Shown here one piece after another: positions 56,393 to 64,000 of a stretch of DNA of 64,000 nt. How positions within the stretch are numbered: position 1 is the first letter of the stretch; the number at the start of each line of letters is the position of its first letter. A model generated the notes under the pieces. That model did no database searches and was not told the origin of the DNA. It worked only from the letters and a program-made list of their open reading frames with translations. The DNA lies in contig NZ_FNOI01000003.1 in assembly GCF_900107015.1 (NCBI RefSeq), forward strand, positions 1-64,000. Reading direction: 5' to 3'. The DNA is from Litoreibacter albidus (GTDB taxonomy: Bacteria; Pseudomonadota; Alphaproteobacteria; Rhodobacterales; Rhodobacteraceae). The position numbers and the translations under genes are program-made.

Positions 56393-59272
56393 TTACTCCG
56401 CCGCCACTTTCTTCTTCGCACCTTTGAGTGGCTTCTTGGCCTCCAACATCGGCTTAAGGTAGTGGCCGGTGTAAGACCCCTCCACTTCCGCGACTTTCTC
56501 CGGCGTCCCAGTGGCCACAACGGTACCGCCGCCATCACCGCCTTCGGGACCGATGTCGATGATATGATCAGCGGTTTTCACCACGTCGAGGTTGTGTTCA
56601 ATCACCACCACCGTGTTGCCTTGGTCGACCAGCTCATGCAGCACTTCGAGCAGTTTCTTAACGTCCTCAAAGTGCAGGCCCGTCGTCGGCTCATCCAAAA
56701 TGTAGAGCGTTCGGCCTGTGGAGCGTTTCGCCAACTCCTTCGACAGCTTTACCCGCTGCGCTTCGCCACCAGAGAGCGTCGTCGCCTGCTGGCCGACCTT
56801 GATGTAGCCAAGGCCCACGCGCATCAGTGCGTCCATCTTTTCGCGGATAGAGGGCACGGCCTTGAAGAACTCCTGCGCGTCCTCCACGGTCATATCCAGT
56901 ACGTCGGCGATGGATTTCCCTTTGAACTTCACCTCTAGGGTTTCGCGGTTATAGCGCGCACCTTTGCAGGTTTCGCATTCCACGTAGACGTCTGGCAGGA
57001 AGTGCATCTCGATCTTGATCACACCGTCGCCCTGACAGGCCTCGCACCGCCCACCTTTGACGTTGAAGCTGAAACGCCCCGGTTTGTAGCCGCGTGCCTT
57101 AGACTCTGGCATGCCCGCGAACCAGTCGCGGATAGGCGTGAACGCCCCCGTGTAGGTCGCAGGGTTTGACCGCGGCGTGCGCCCGATGGGGCGCTGGTCG
57201 ATGTCGATGACCTTATCCAGATGCTCAAGCCCCTTGATCGTCTCGCAGGGGGCTGGCGTTTGACGTGCGCCGTTCAGCGTCATGGACGCTGTTTTGAACA
57301 ACGTCTCAATCGTCAACGTGGACTTGCCGCCGCCTGAGACACCCGTGACGCACACAAATTTACCAAGGGGGAAATCGACGGTGATGTTCTGCAAGTTGTT
57401 GCCGGACGCTTTCACCACCGTCAGCTTCTTCTTGTTGCCCTTGCGGCGTTTCGGATTAACCGGAATCTCCCGCACGCCCGTTAGGTAGTCGCCGGTGACG
57501 GATCCGCTGGCGGCAACCTCGGCAGGTGTGCCATGCGCCACGACTTGACCGCCGTGAACACCGGCACCTGGTCCGATATCAAAGACATAATCCGCCTCGC
57601 GGATCGCTTCCTCATCGTGTTCCACCACAATCACGGTATTTCCCTGATCGCGCAGGTTTTTCAGCGTCGTTAACAGGCGGTCATTGTCGCGTTGGTGCAA
57701 CCCGATAGACGGCTCGTCCAGCACATAGAGAACACCGGTCAGGCCGGACCCGATCTGCGACGCAAGCCGGATGCGCTGGCTCTCGCCGCCAGACAATGTA
57801 CCCGCGTTGCGCGACAGCGTCAGGTATTCAAGACCCACGTTATTCAAGAATCCAAGCCGTTCGCGGATTTCTTTAAGGATGGCTTTGGCGATCTCGTTTT
57901 TCTGGCTGGTCAGCGTCTCTGGCACGTTCTCGCACCAATCAAACGCCTCCTTGATCGACATCTCGACCACCTGCCCCGCGTGGAGGTTGTCGATCTTAAC
58001 AGCAAGCGCTTCCGGACGCAGACGGTAGCCGTCACAGACACCGCATTTGCGGTTGTTCTGATACCGTTCAAACTCTTCGCGAATCCAGTTGCTGTCCGTC
58101 TCGCGGTAGCGGCGCTCCATGTTGGGGATCACCCCTTCAAAGCTGCGCGTCACTTGGTAGACGCGCCCGCCTTCGTCGTAGCGGAACGGGATTTCTTCAT
58201 CACCGGAGCCATAAAGGAACACCTGCTTCACATGCGCGTCGAGATCTTTCCAAGGCGTGTTTTTGTCAAATTCGTAATGCGCGGCGATGGCTTCGATCGT
58301 TTGCAAAAAATAGGGGCTCTTGCCCTTGCGCCACGGGGCCAAGGCGCCGTCGTAGAGCTTCAGCGATTGATCAGGGACGACCAACCGTTCATCAAAGAAC
58401 AGCTCCACCCCAAGCCCGTCACATTCCGGACAGGCCCCAAACGGCGCGTTGAACGAGAACAAGCGCGGCTCGATCTCGGGGATCGTGAAGCCGGACACAG
58501 GACAGGCGAATTTCTCGGAGAACGTAATGCGTTCCGGTTCGCCATCCTTGGGCGCGGTCTCAAGAATCGTGATCCCGTCGGCCAAATCCAGCGCCGTGCG
58601 AAAACTGTCGGCAAGGCGTGTCTCTAACCCTTCGCGCACCACGATACGGTCCACCACCACGTCGATGTCGTGGCGGTACTTCTTGTCCAAAGTCGGCACA
58701 TTGTCCAACTCGTAGAATTCGCCGTCGACTTTGACGCGCTGGAAGCCAGACTTCGCCAGTTCCAGAAATTCCTTGCGGTATTCGCCCTTCCGGTCGCGGA
58801 TGATAGGGGCCAGCAGATACCCGCGCGTCCCCTCCTCCATCGCCATTACGCGGTCGACCATATCTTGCACTTGCTGTGCCTCGATAGGTTTGCCAGTCGC
58901 GGGGCTGTAAGGCGTGCCAACGCGCGCAAACAGCAGGCGCATGTAGTCGTAGATTTCGGTGACCGTGCCCACCGTAGAGCGCGGGTTTTTCGATGTCGTC
59001 TTCTGCTCAATCGAGATCGCAGGCGACAGGCCGGAGATGTGATCCACATCCGGTTTCTGCATCATGTCCAGAAACTGCCGCGCATAGGCCGACAGCGATT
59101 CAACATAGCGGCGCTGCCCCTCGGCATAGATCGTGTCAAATGCCAGCGACGACTTTCCTGAGCCCGATAAGCCGGTAATAACCACCAGTTGATCGCGCGG
59201 AATATCCACGTCGATGTTCTTCAGATTGTGTTCGCGCGCGCCGCGCACTTCAATGTTCTTTAACTCGGCCAT
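56393..59272 (-). CDS. uvrA: Excinuclease ABC subunit A
   Basis: The protein has 959 residues from the ATG at 59272; an upstream start at 59302 is rejected. There are two ABC-type ATPase modules with Walker A motifs GLSGSGKSS and GVSGGGKST, signatures LSGGESQR and LSGGEAQR, and CxxC zinc modules. UvrA recognises bulky DNA damage and recruits UvrB. A LexA box lies upstream. Confidence 0.98.
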   Translation of the reverse strand: MAELKNIEVRGAREHNLKNIDVDIPRDQLVVITGLSGSGKSSLAFDTIYAEGQRRYVESLSAYARQFLDMMQKPDVDHISGLSPAISIEQKTTSKNPRSTVGTVTEIYDYMRLLFARVGTPYSPATGKPIEAQQVQDMVDRVMAMEEGTRGYLLAPIIRDRKGEYRKEFLELAKSGFQRVKVDGEFYELDNVPTLDKKYRHDIDVVVDRIVVREGLETRLADSFRTALDLADGITILETAPKDGEPERITFSEKFACPVSGFTIPEIEPRLFSFNAPFGACPECDGLGVELFFDERLVVPDQSLKLYDGALAPWRKGKSPYFLQTIEAIAAHYEFDKNTPWKDLDAHVKQVFLYGSGDEEIPFRYDEGGRVYQVTRSFEGVIPNMERRYRETDSNWIREEFERYQNNRKCGVCDGYRLRPEALAVKIDNLHAGQVVEMSIKEAFDWCENVPETLTSQKNEIAKAILKEIRERLGFLNNVGLEYLTLSRNAGTLSGGESQRIRLASQIGSGLTGVLYVLDEPSIGLHQRDNDRLLTTLKNLRDQGNTVIVVEHDEEAIREADYVFDIGPGAGVHGGQVVAHGTPAEVAASGSVTGDYLTGVREIPVNPKRRKGNKKKLTVVKASGNNLQNITVDFPLGKFVCVTGVSGGGKSTLTIETLFKTASMTLNGARQTPAPCETIKGLEHLDKVIDIDQRPIGRTPRSNPATYTGAFTPIRDWFAGMPESKARGYKPGRFSFNVKGGRCEACQGDGVIKIEMHFLPDVYVECETCKGARYNRETLEVKFKGKSIADVLDMTVEDAQEFFKAVPSIREKMDALMRVGLGYIKVGQQATTLSGGEAQRVKLSKELAKRSTGRTLYILDEPTTGLHFEDVKKLLEVLHELVDQGNTVVVIEHNLDVVKTADHIIDIGPEGGDGGGTVVATGTPEKVAEVEGSYTGHYLKPMLEAKKPLKGAKKKVAAE

Positions 59273-59338
59273 GCGGTCCATCCCAAATGCGTTGCGCCAC
59301 ACATAAGGCGTCTGATGCTAGGTTCCAATGCGTTAGCA

Positions 59339-59353
59339 GAACATTAAAAGAAC
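59339..59353 (-). promoter_or_regulatory. LexA (SOS) box upstream of uvrA
   Basis: On the coding strand it reads GTTC-TTTTAAT-GTTC, an exact alphaproteobacterial LexA box, 67 bp upstream of the uvrA start. It matches established SOS control of uvrA. Confidence 0.85.
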
Positions 59354-59363
59354 ATCCACGAAT

Positions 59364-60500
59364 TTATTTAATTTTTGACCGCAACACCGTAGTGCAAATC
59401 ATCCCTACACCACAAAACAGCCCGATGATCAGACACACACCCGCGAGGCCCGCTTGATCAAAAATCAACACAAAGATAGGCGTGCCAAGCGTTGTGCCGA
59501 CATTGCCCAGTTGGGCGATCCCGCCCGTTGCGCGCGCCCTGTCGGTCGGGGCGGCATTAAAATAGGGGATTGCCGCAAAGGACGCCGCAGGAATGATCGC
59601 CATCACAAAGAACAAGATCATCAGCGGCCAGATTGCAGGACTTGCAACATACACCAAGCCGCTCGCAGCGATGGTGAGCGCGAAGCCGATCATCACCAGT
59701 TGATCCGGCCTTATACGTTTGCCCAAGAACCCGCCCCACAACGTCCCGACGATGCTCAACAACGGAATTGCCGTGATCGCCCAAAGCGGCAGATTTAGCG
59801 CGATCGGAAGCACTGCCAGCAAGGCGATATATTGGATCGTATACCAAACGAACCCGCTGCCCGCGATGATGAGGCGCGGTGTCGAATAGAGAATGCGGTG
59901 CTCCGCCAAATAAGACACAGGCACCCGCTGCGCGATGCGGTGCACGGGCAGCAACGGATACAAAAGCACCGCCATGATCAACATCCCCACCCCATGCGCC
60001 ACAAACACCGCCGGCAGGCCGCCTATCCCTATCAGCGAGGGCAACAACAGCGCAGTGATCGCCATGGAGGTGCCGAAGAATGTGGCCCATATCCCCATCA
60101 CGACAGGGCGGTCTTTCTCCGCCGAGATGCTCGCCATCAAGGTCGGGGCTGCCACCACAATCGCCAAGTGAGATAGCCCCTCCAGTGCGCGCAATCCCGC
60201 AAACACTGTTATGTTCGGCAAAGTGGCCTCAATCAGCGACAGAACGCCGCCCGCCACAAGCGCACCGGTAAGTGACCGCGCAACGCCGATACGCGTCACC
60301 ACGGCCCCAGCGACCGCGCCAAGCAGAATGCCCACCATGCCGACGATTGAGATAAGAACAGGCACGAAGGCCCCGCCCTCGGCATAAGTCTCGCGAAGGA
60401 CAGGCAAGGTTAACGTGAGCTTGCCAAACTGCGCAGCAGCAAAAAGCCCCGCGACAAGCAGGGCAAAGACAAGCGGCCAATTTGTTTTCGCAGGAACCAT
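59364..60500 (-). CDS. MFS transporter
   Basis: About 378 residues from the ATG at 60500; 60521 and 60551 are alternatives. Twelve membrane segments with MFS spacing are seen, including GALVAGGVLSLIEATLP and a central loop after segment 6. It resembles the cyanate/aromatic-type permeases (CynX/NimT-like) in general form only. The substrate is unknown. Confidence 0.82.
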   Translation of the reverse strand: MVPAKTNWPLVFALLVAGLFAAAQFGKLTLTLPVLRETYAEGGAFVPVLISIVGMVGILLGAVAGAVVTRIGVARSLTGALVAGGVLSLIEATLPNITVFAGLRALEGLSHLAIVVAAPTLMASISAEKDRPVVMGIWATFFGTSMAITALLLPSLIGIGGLPAVFVAHGVGMLIMAVLLYPLLPVHRIAQRVPVSYLAEHRILYSTPRLIIAGSGFVWYTIQYIALLAVLPIALNLPLWAITAIPLLSIVGTLWGGFLGKRIRPDQLVMIGFALTIAASGLVYVASPAIWPLMILFFVMAIIPAASFAAIPYFNAAPTDRARATGGIAQLGNVGTTLGTPIFVLIFDQAGLAGVCLIIGLFCGVGMICTTVLRSKIK

Positions 60501-60630
60501 GGCGGCAGTCCTGCGGTGCATCTGCCCCCGCGTCAATCCGCATATACGCACAATAAAGGCGCGCAGGTTTCCCCGCGCGCCAAATAAAGTATCTCGCGCC
60601 GCGATAGCGGCTCCTTCAGGTCAGACCATC

Positions 60631-62028
60631 CTAGAAGTGGATGGCGCGGCCATAGGCGTCGAGGACAGATTCGTGCATCATCTCGGACAAGGTCGGGTGC
60701 GGGAAGACCGTGTTCATCAGATCTTCCTCGGTGGTCTCCAGCGCACGGCCAACCACGTAGCCTTGGATCAGCTCCGTCACTTCCGCGCCGACCATGTGAG
60801 CACCCAAAAGCTCTCCGGTTTTCTCGTCAAAGATGGTTTTCACCATGCCCTCCGACTCGCCCAAGGCGATGGCCTTGCCGTTGCCGATGAACGGGAACCG
60901 GCCAACCTTGATTTTGTAGCCGGCTTCTTTCGCCTTCTCCTCGGTGAACCCGACGGAGGCCACCTGTGGGTGGCAATAGGTGCAGCCTGCGATGGCTTCG
61001 GGGCGCACGGGGTGCACATCTTTCTGGCCCGCAATCAGTTCGGCTACCACAACGCCCTCATGCGAAGCTTTATGCGCCAGCCATGGGGCGCCAGCGATGT
61101 CACCGATCGCATAGACGCCTTCAACGCCCGTGCGGCAGTACTCATCGACAATGACGTGGGTGCGGTCAATCTTAACGCCAAGCTCTTCAAGGCCCAGCCC
61201 CTCGACGTTGCCAACGATGCCGACAGCGGAGATCACAGTATCAAACTCGACCTTCTCAACCTTGCCGTTCGCTTCGATATGGGCGGTCACTTTGCCTTTG
61301 CCACGCTCCAGCTGTTTTACCATGGTTTTTTCCATGATCTTCATGCCTTGTTTGACGAATTGCTTTTTCGCGAAGGCGGAAATTTCCGCATCTTCAACTG
61401 GCAAAATACGGTCCATGACCTCCACAACCGTCGTGTCGCAGCCAAGCGTGTTGTAGAAGCTGGCGAATTCGATCCCGATTGCGCCGGATCCGATGACCAG
61501 CAGCTTTTTCGGCATGCGTTTTGGCGTCAGCGCGTGCTTATAGGTCCACACCAGATCGCCGTCAGCTTCCAGCCCTGGCAATTCACGGGCCCGCGCACCT
61601 GTGGCGACAATGATATTCTTCGCCGTCAGTTCTTCCGTGCCCTTGTCTGTCTTGACCGACACCTTGCCCTTTGCGGGGATCGTGGCCTCGCCCATGATCG
61701 TGGTGATCTTGTTCTTCTTCATCAGGTGGCCGATGCCACCCGACAGCTGGTTGGCCACCCCGCGAGAGCGTTTGACCACGGCATCCAGATCATATCCGAT
61801 GTTGTCGGCCTTCAAGCCGTAGTCCTTGGCCCGCTCCATCAGGTGGAACACTTCGGAGGACCGCAGCAGCGCTTTGGTTGGGATGCAGCCCCAGTTCAGA
61901 CAAATCCCGCCCATGTGCTCGCGCTCGACAATGGCAACGTTAAGACCCAGCTGGGCGCCACGGATAGCGGCAACATAGCCCCCCGGCCCTGCACCGATGA
62001 CAATCATATCGAAGGATTTAGCGGCCAT
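60631..62028 (-). CDS. lpd: Dihydrolipoamide dehydrogenase
   Basis: This 465-residue FAD/NAD flavoprotein has redox cysteines C43 and C48 in GGICLNWGCIPTK and the active-site His region HPTLSEMMHE. It is the E3 subunit of lipoate-dependent dehydrogenase complexes and the glycine cleavage system. The adjacent E1/E2 genes are absent, so it may be shared by several complexes. Tandem palindromes lie just upstream. Confidence 0.96.
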   Translation of the reverse strand: MAAKSFDMIVIGAGPGGYVAAIRGAQLGLNVAIVEREHMGGICLNWGCIPTKALLRSSEVFHLMERAKDYGLKADNIGYDLDAVVKRSRGVANQLSGGIGHLMKKNKITTIMGEATIPAKGKVSVKTDKGTEELTAKNIIVATGARARELPGLEADGDLVWTYKHALTPKRMPKKLLVIGSGAIGIEFASFYNTLGCDTTVVEVMDRILPVEDAEISAFAKKQFVKQGMKIMEKTMVKQLERGKGKVTAHIEANGKVEKVEFDTVISAVGIVGNVEGLGLEELGVKIDRTHVIVDEYCRTGVEGVYAIGDIAGAPWLAHKASHEGVVVAELIAGQKDVHPVRPEAIAGCTYCHPQVASVGFTEEKAKEAGYKIKVGRFPFIGNGKAIALGESEGMVKTIFDEKTGELLGAHMVGAEVTELIQGYVVGRALETTEEDLMNTVFPHPTLSEMMHESVLDAYGRAIHF

Positions 62029-62051
62029 GTGTTCTCACTCCCGAGACGAAA

Positions 62052-62080
62052 TTAAACTAGTTTAACGCTAAACTAGTTTT
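62052..62080. promoter_or_regulatory. Tandem AAACTAGTTT palindromes upstream of lpd
   Basis: A perfect TTAAACTAGTTTAA palindrome (62052-62065) and a second AAACTAGTTT copy (62070-62079) have centres 16 bp apart, 24-52 bp before the lpd start. They probably form a repressor or activator site. The regulator is unknown. Confidence 0.5.
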
Positions 62081-62137
62081 TTCGACCACATAACGCAACG
62101 CAAGATTGGGTCTGCGCCATATGCGTGGGACGCATAG

Positions 62138-62839
62138 CTACCTGCGCGGGCGGCGTGCTTCCAGTTGCTCAAGCGACCGCGCCAGCAGGATACCCACGCG
62201 CCGCGCACCCTTGCGCGACAGATGAACGCCGTCCAAGGCGAAGTGGCTTCGGTTGGCGGGATTGATTGCGGGCTTGCTTCGCACCAGTTCAACCCCTTCC
62301 AATCGCGCTGCCAGCGCACGCTGGCGATCGGTCAGCTCACGCACGACCCGCTCGCATCGCGAAAACAGGTTGGGACGCTGATTGCCCTCATAGTACGCAA
62401 GCAAGATAACTTTGGGGCCGTCTTTCCGGATGCGCGCCGCCAGATCGGGCAGGATTCCGGCCTTCCCGTCCTTGGTGATCAGCTTATCGAGCACTTTATT
62501 GCAACGGTTGCAGCCGCATTTCACCAGCAGATCGTTCGCCCCGCCGTTGACGACAACCCAGTTCCAGTCCCCCTTGGTGTATTGCGCCGGAATAACACTG
62601 CGGCTGTTGCCTTGTGCGCCCGTCAAATACAGCTTCGCCCCCGAGGCCGCACGGTTTTCCACGCGGCGTTTGGTCTCCTTGGCCAAAACATGCGGGATTG
62701 AGGCACGTTTGAAGCTTTGCCATTCCAGCATGCTGTCACCAATCACAAGGATATCGTCCTTAGGTCCGGCGACGCCCATCGCAGGGGCGGCCAATGCAAA
62801 GCAGGCCGCCGCCATCAGTTGGCGAGTAGTAAATTTCAC
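62138..62839 (-). CDS. SGNH/GDSL-family hydrolase, secreted
   Basis: The 233-residue protein has an N-terminal signal sequence (residues 1-24), then the nucleophile motif GDS at 34-36 and a C-terminal DGVHLS with the Asp-His pair. It is likely an esterase or lipase-type enzyme outside the cytoplasm. A Cys-rich stretch CGCNRC near 108-113 is unusual. Confidence 0.82.
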   Translation of the reverse strand: MKFTTRQLMAAACFALAAPAMGVAGPKDDILVIGDSMLEWQSFKRASIPHVLAKETKRRVENRAASGAKLYLTGAQGNSRSVIPAQYTKGDWNWVVVNGGANDLLVKCGCNRCNKVLDKLITKDGKAGILPDLAARIRKDGPKVILLAYYEGNQRPNLFSRCERVVRELTDRQRALAARLEGVELVRSKPAINPANRSHFALDGVHLSRKGARRVGILLARSLEQLEARRPRR

Positions 62840-62852
62840 GTGTTCAGAGTCC

Positions 62853-63431
62853 TTAAACTGCGGCTCTGACGGATTCTACGGTCGACCCATATCCGCCATC
62901 TTCGATGTAGGCGTTTTCGGTCGGTGTGGTGCGGCGGTCAAGGGCATCATTTCGATACGGGAACCGCCCGAACTGCCGGATGACCTCTCGGTGGGCCCGC
63001 GCATGTAGCAGATTGCTGCTTCCCTCCTTGGGCATACGGGTCAAAAATAGCCGCACGCAGCGTTCCTGATCGGAGACACATTCGGAGTGCATCAACGGCA
63101 TGTAGAAAAACTGCCGCGCCGGTTCGTCGATTTTCATATCCCAATTCTTGCTAATCGCCGTCTTTGCAACCGCCAACGCCTGCCTGTCGGTGGAGAAGGC
63201 CTTCTCACTGCCGCGAAACATATTGCGCGGGAATTGGTCCGTTAAGATCAGATAGGCTAGAACCCCACTGGGATAGGTCATCCACATCGACAAGCCGCCC
63301 TGCTGCGCGCGTTGCCAAAGTGGCTCAAATCGGTCGCGGATTTCAGCGTCAATCGCCTCACCTCCCGCGTACCAACCCTTTTCCCCTTGCTCGTCCAGCC
63401 AGTAGCTTAGGACGTCCTCAGGTGTAGACAT
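62853..63431 (-). CDS. DUF924 family protein
   Basis: The protein has 192 residues from the ATG at 63431, with AGGAGG upstream; an earlier start at 63470 is rejected. It matches DUF924: LSYWLDEQGEKGWYAGG at the start, ILTDQFPRNMFRGSEKAFSTD in the middle and HREVIRQFGRFPYRND later. It is a helical-repeat fold of unknown function. It is followed closely by the SGNH gene. Confidence 0.9.
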   Translation of the reverse strand: MSTPEDVLSYWLDEQGEKGWYAGGEAIDAEIRDRFEPLWQRAQQGGLSMWMTYPSGVLAYLILTDQFPRNMFRGSEKAFSTDRQALAVAKTAISKNWDMKIDEPARQFFYMPLMHSECVSDQERCVRLFLTRMPKEGSSNLLHARAHREVIRQFGRFPYRNDALDRRTTPTENAYIEDGGYGSTVESVRAAV

Positions 63432-63515
63432 GGCAAATCCTCCTGTGCCGCCGTCCCCAAGTGTTACCAAAGCGTTACAAACTGCTGCGCAGACCGCAAC
63501 CGTTTTTTCTCAGGA

Positions 63516-64000
63516 TCATCGGGTTAAAGACTCTTCGGCCACACCTTCTGCTTCGGCCTCCGCCGCTTCGGCGATTTCTTCGGCGGCCTCCACGTATACC
63601 TCTTGCGCCATCTCAGCGATAAATGGCGTGGAGCCCGGGCCAACGGCGGCGTATGGAACTGCCTCGTATTCGCTCTCTTCTGCGTAGGCGGATGGGCGGC
63701 GCGTCATGCGGAAGGCGGCGTAAGCGGATGTCGCCATCATTGTCACCATGATGATCAGCCAGAACCCCTGCGCCCCGAACTGCGTCATCAGCCAACCCGT
63801 TAGAACCGGACCCGCGATCGCGCCCAGCCCGTTCACGAACAGCAAACCGCCTGATGCGCCCGCCATATCCTCTGGTTCCAGATAGTCGTTGGTGTAGGCG
63901 ATAAGCAGCGCGTAGAGCGGGTTTGTCATCCCACCAATAATGAAAGAGCACGCCAAGAGCACATAGAACTGTGTCCCGAACAGCCACGCAATTGTGGCCG
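63516..64000 (-). CDS. MFS transporter, C-terminal part (5' end outside window)
   Basis: The frame is open to the window edge, giving 161 residues of the C-terminal half. Four membrane segments are visible with MFS-like GGMTNPLYALLIAYTND and GLLFVNGLGAIAGPVLTGWL motifs. The cytoplasmic tail of about 60 residues is Glu/Ala-rich. Upstream and substrate are not seen. Confidence 0.8.
   Translation of the reverse strand, partial: ATIAWLFGTQFYVLLACSFIIGGMTNPLYALLIAYTNDYLEPEDMAGASGGLLFVNGLGAIAGPVLTGWLMTQFGAQGFWLIIMVTMMATSAYAAFRMTRRPSAYAEESEYEAVPYAAVGPGSTPFIAEMAQEVYVEAAEEIAEAAEAEAEGVAEESLTR

Noticed and set aside
60415-62055. 546-aa ORF opposite lpd
   Set aside because: Shadow frame of lpd; no family features.

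Overview
The window looks like a chromosome segment of a marine Rhodobacterales (Roseobacter group) alphaproteobacterium. The evidence is an adjacent sciP-ctrA cell-cycle pair, alphaproteobacterial LexA boxes (GTTC-N7-GTTC), a TRAP transporter, a Coq10/RatA protein near lipA, DUF1127/MocR and DUF6456/DUF6477 proteins, and high-GC, tightly packed genes. I saw no plasmid, prophage, insertion sequence, CRISPR array or rRNA operon. Apart from one A+T-rich gene near 38.5-39.1 kb, the segment reads as core genome. Most assignments rest on recognising families by eye; no search was run.

Layout. 1-2.55 kb: 5' part of a large RTX/cadherin-like secreted protein on the minus strand, preceded by a coupled 52-aa membrane peptide. 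3.4-5.6 kb: tRNA-Leu and TRAP permeases dctM/dctQ. 5.6-7.7 kb: zinc metallopeptidase, YqaA-type membrane protein, DsbB. 7.8-13.8 kb: gyrA, trmFO, gluQ, hisI and an IscU/NifU-like scaffold. 13.9-19.7 kb, all minus strand: a 40-residue membrane peptide behind a LexA box, recG, ligA, ctrA, sciP. 19.9-27.5 kb: mnmA, a glycosyltransferase, coq10, hpt, two c-type cytochrome genes, lipA, and DUF6456 and DUF6477 proteins. 27.5-34 kb: an MttB-family methyltransferase, guaA, two EamA exporters and a FadL-type porin. 34.1-38.4 kb: P-loop protein, metA, lipoprotein hydrolase, ppk2 and a TetR regulator. 38.5-39.1 kb: the A+T-rich orphan. 39.2-40.2 kb: rplM-rpsI. 40.3-46.9 kb: a MocR/DUF1127 divergon, thioesterase, enoyl-CoA hydratase, two cyclophilins, coaD, a CBS protein and a LysR regulator. 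47.0-51.6 kb: the valine degradation operon. 51.8-53.1 kb: tRNA-Asp and two tRNA-Val around a phosphatase gene. 53-64 kb: HU-like protein, methyltransferase, hydrolase-OsmC fusion, uvrA, an MFS transporter, lpd, SGNH hydrolase, DUF924 and a partial MFS gene.

How genes work together. The operon mmsA - acyl-CoA dehydrogenase - 3-hydroxyisobutyryl-CoA hydrolase - mmsB, with a divergent LysR gene, covers valine breakdown from isobutyryl-CoA to propionyl-CoA. The ligA/recG pair and uvrA are DNA repair genes; uvrA and the 40-aa peptide carry LexA boxes. sciP and ctrA are regulator and antagonist in the cell-cycle circuit. lpd and lipA both belong to lipoate-dependent dehydrogenase chemistry.

The strongest candidate for something undescribed is the 40-residue, single-span membrane peptide at 13983-14105. 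It has a good ribosome binding site, a perfect LexA box upstream and a hairpin terminator downstream. By analogy with Caulobacter SidA it could be an SOS-induced division or membrane effector. Next come the A+T-rich 199-aa orphan, the ATTGTA-rich operator region between the MocR and DUF1127 genes, and tandem AAACTAGTTT palindromes upstream of lpd.
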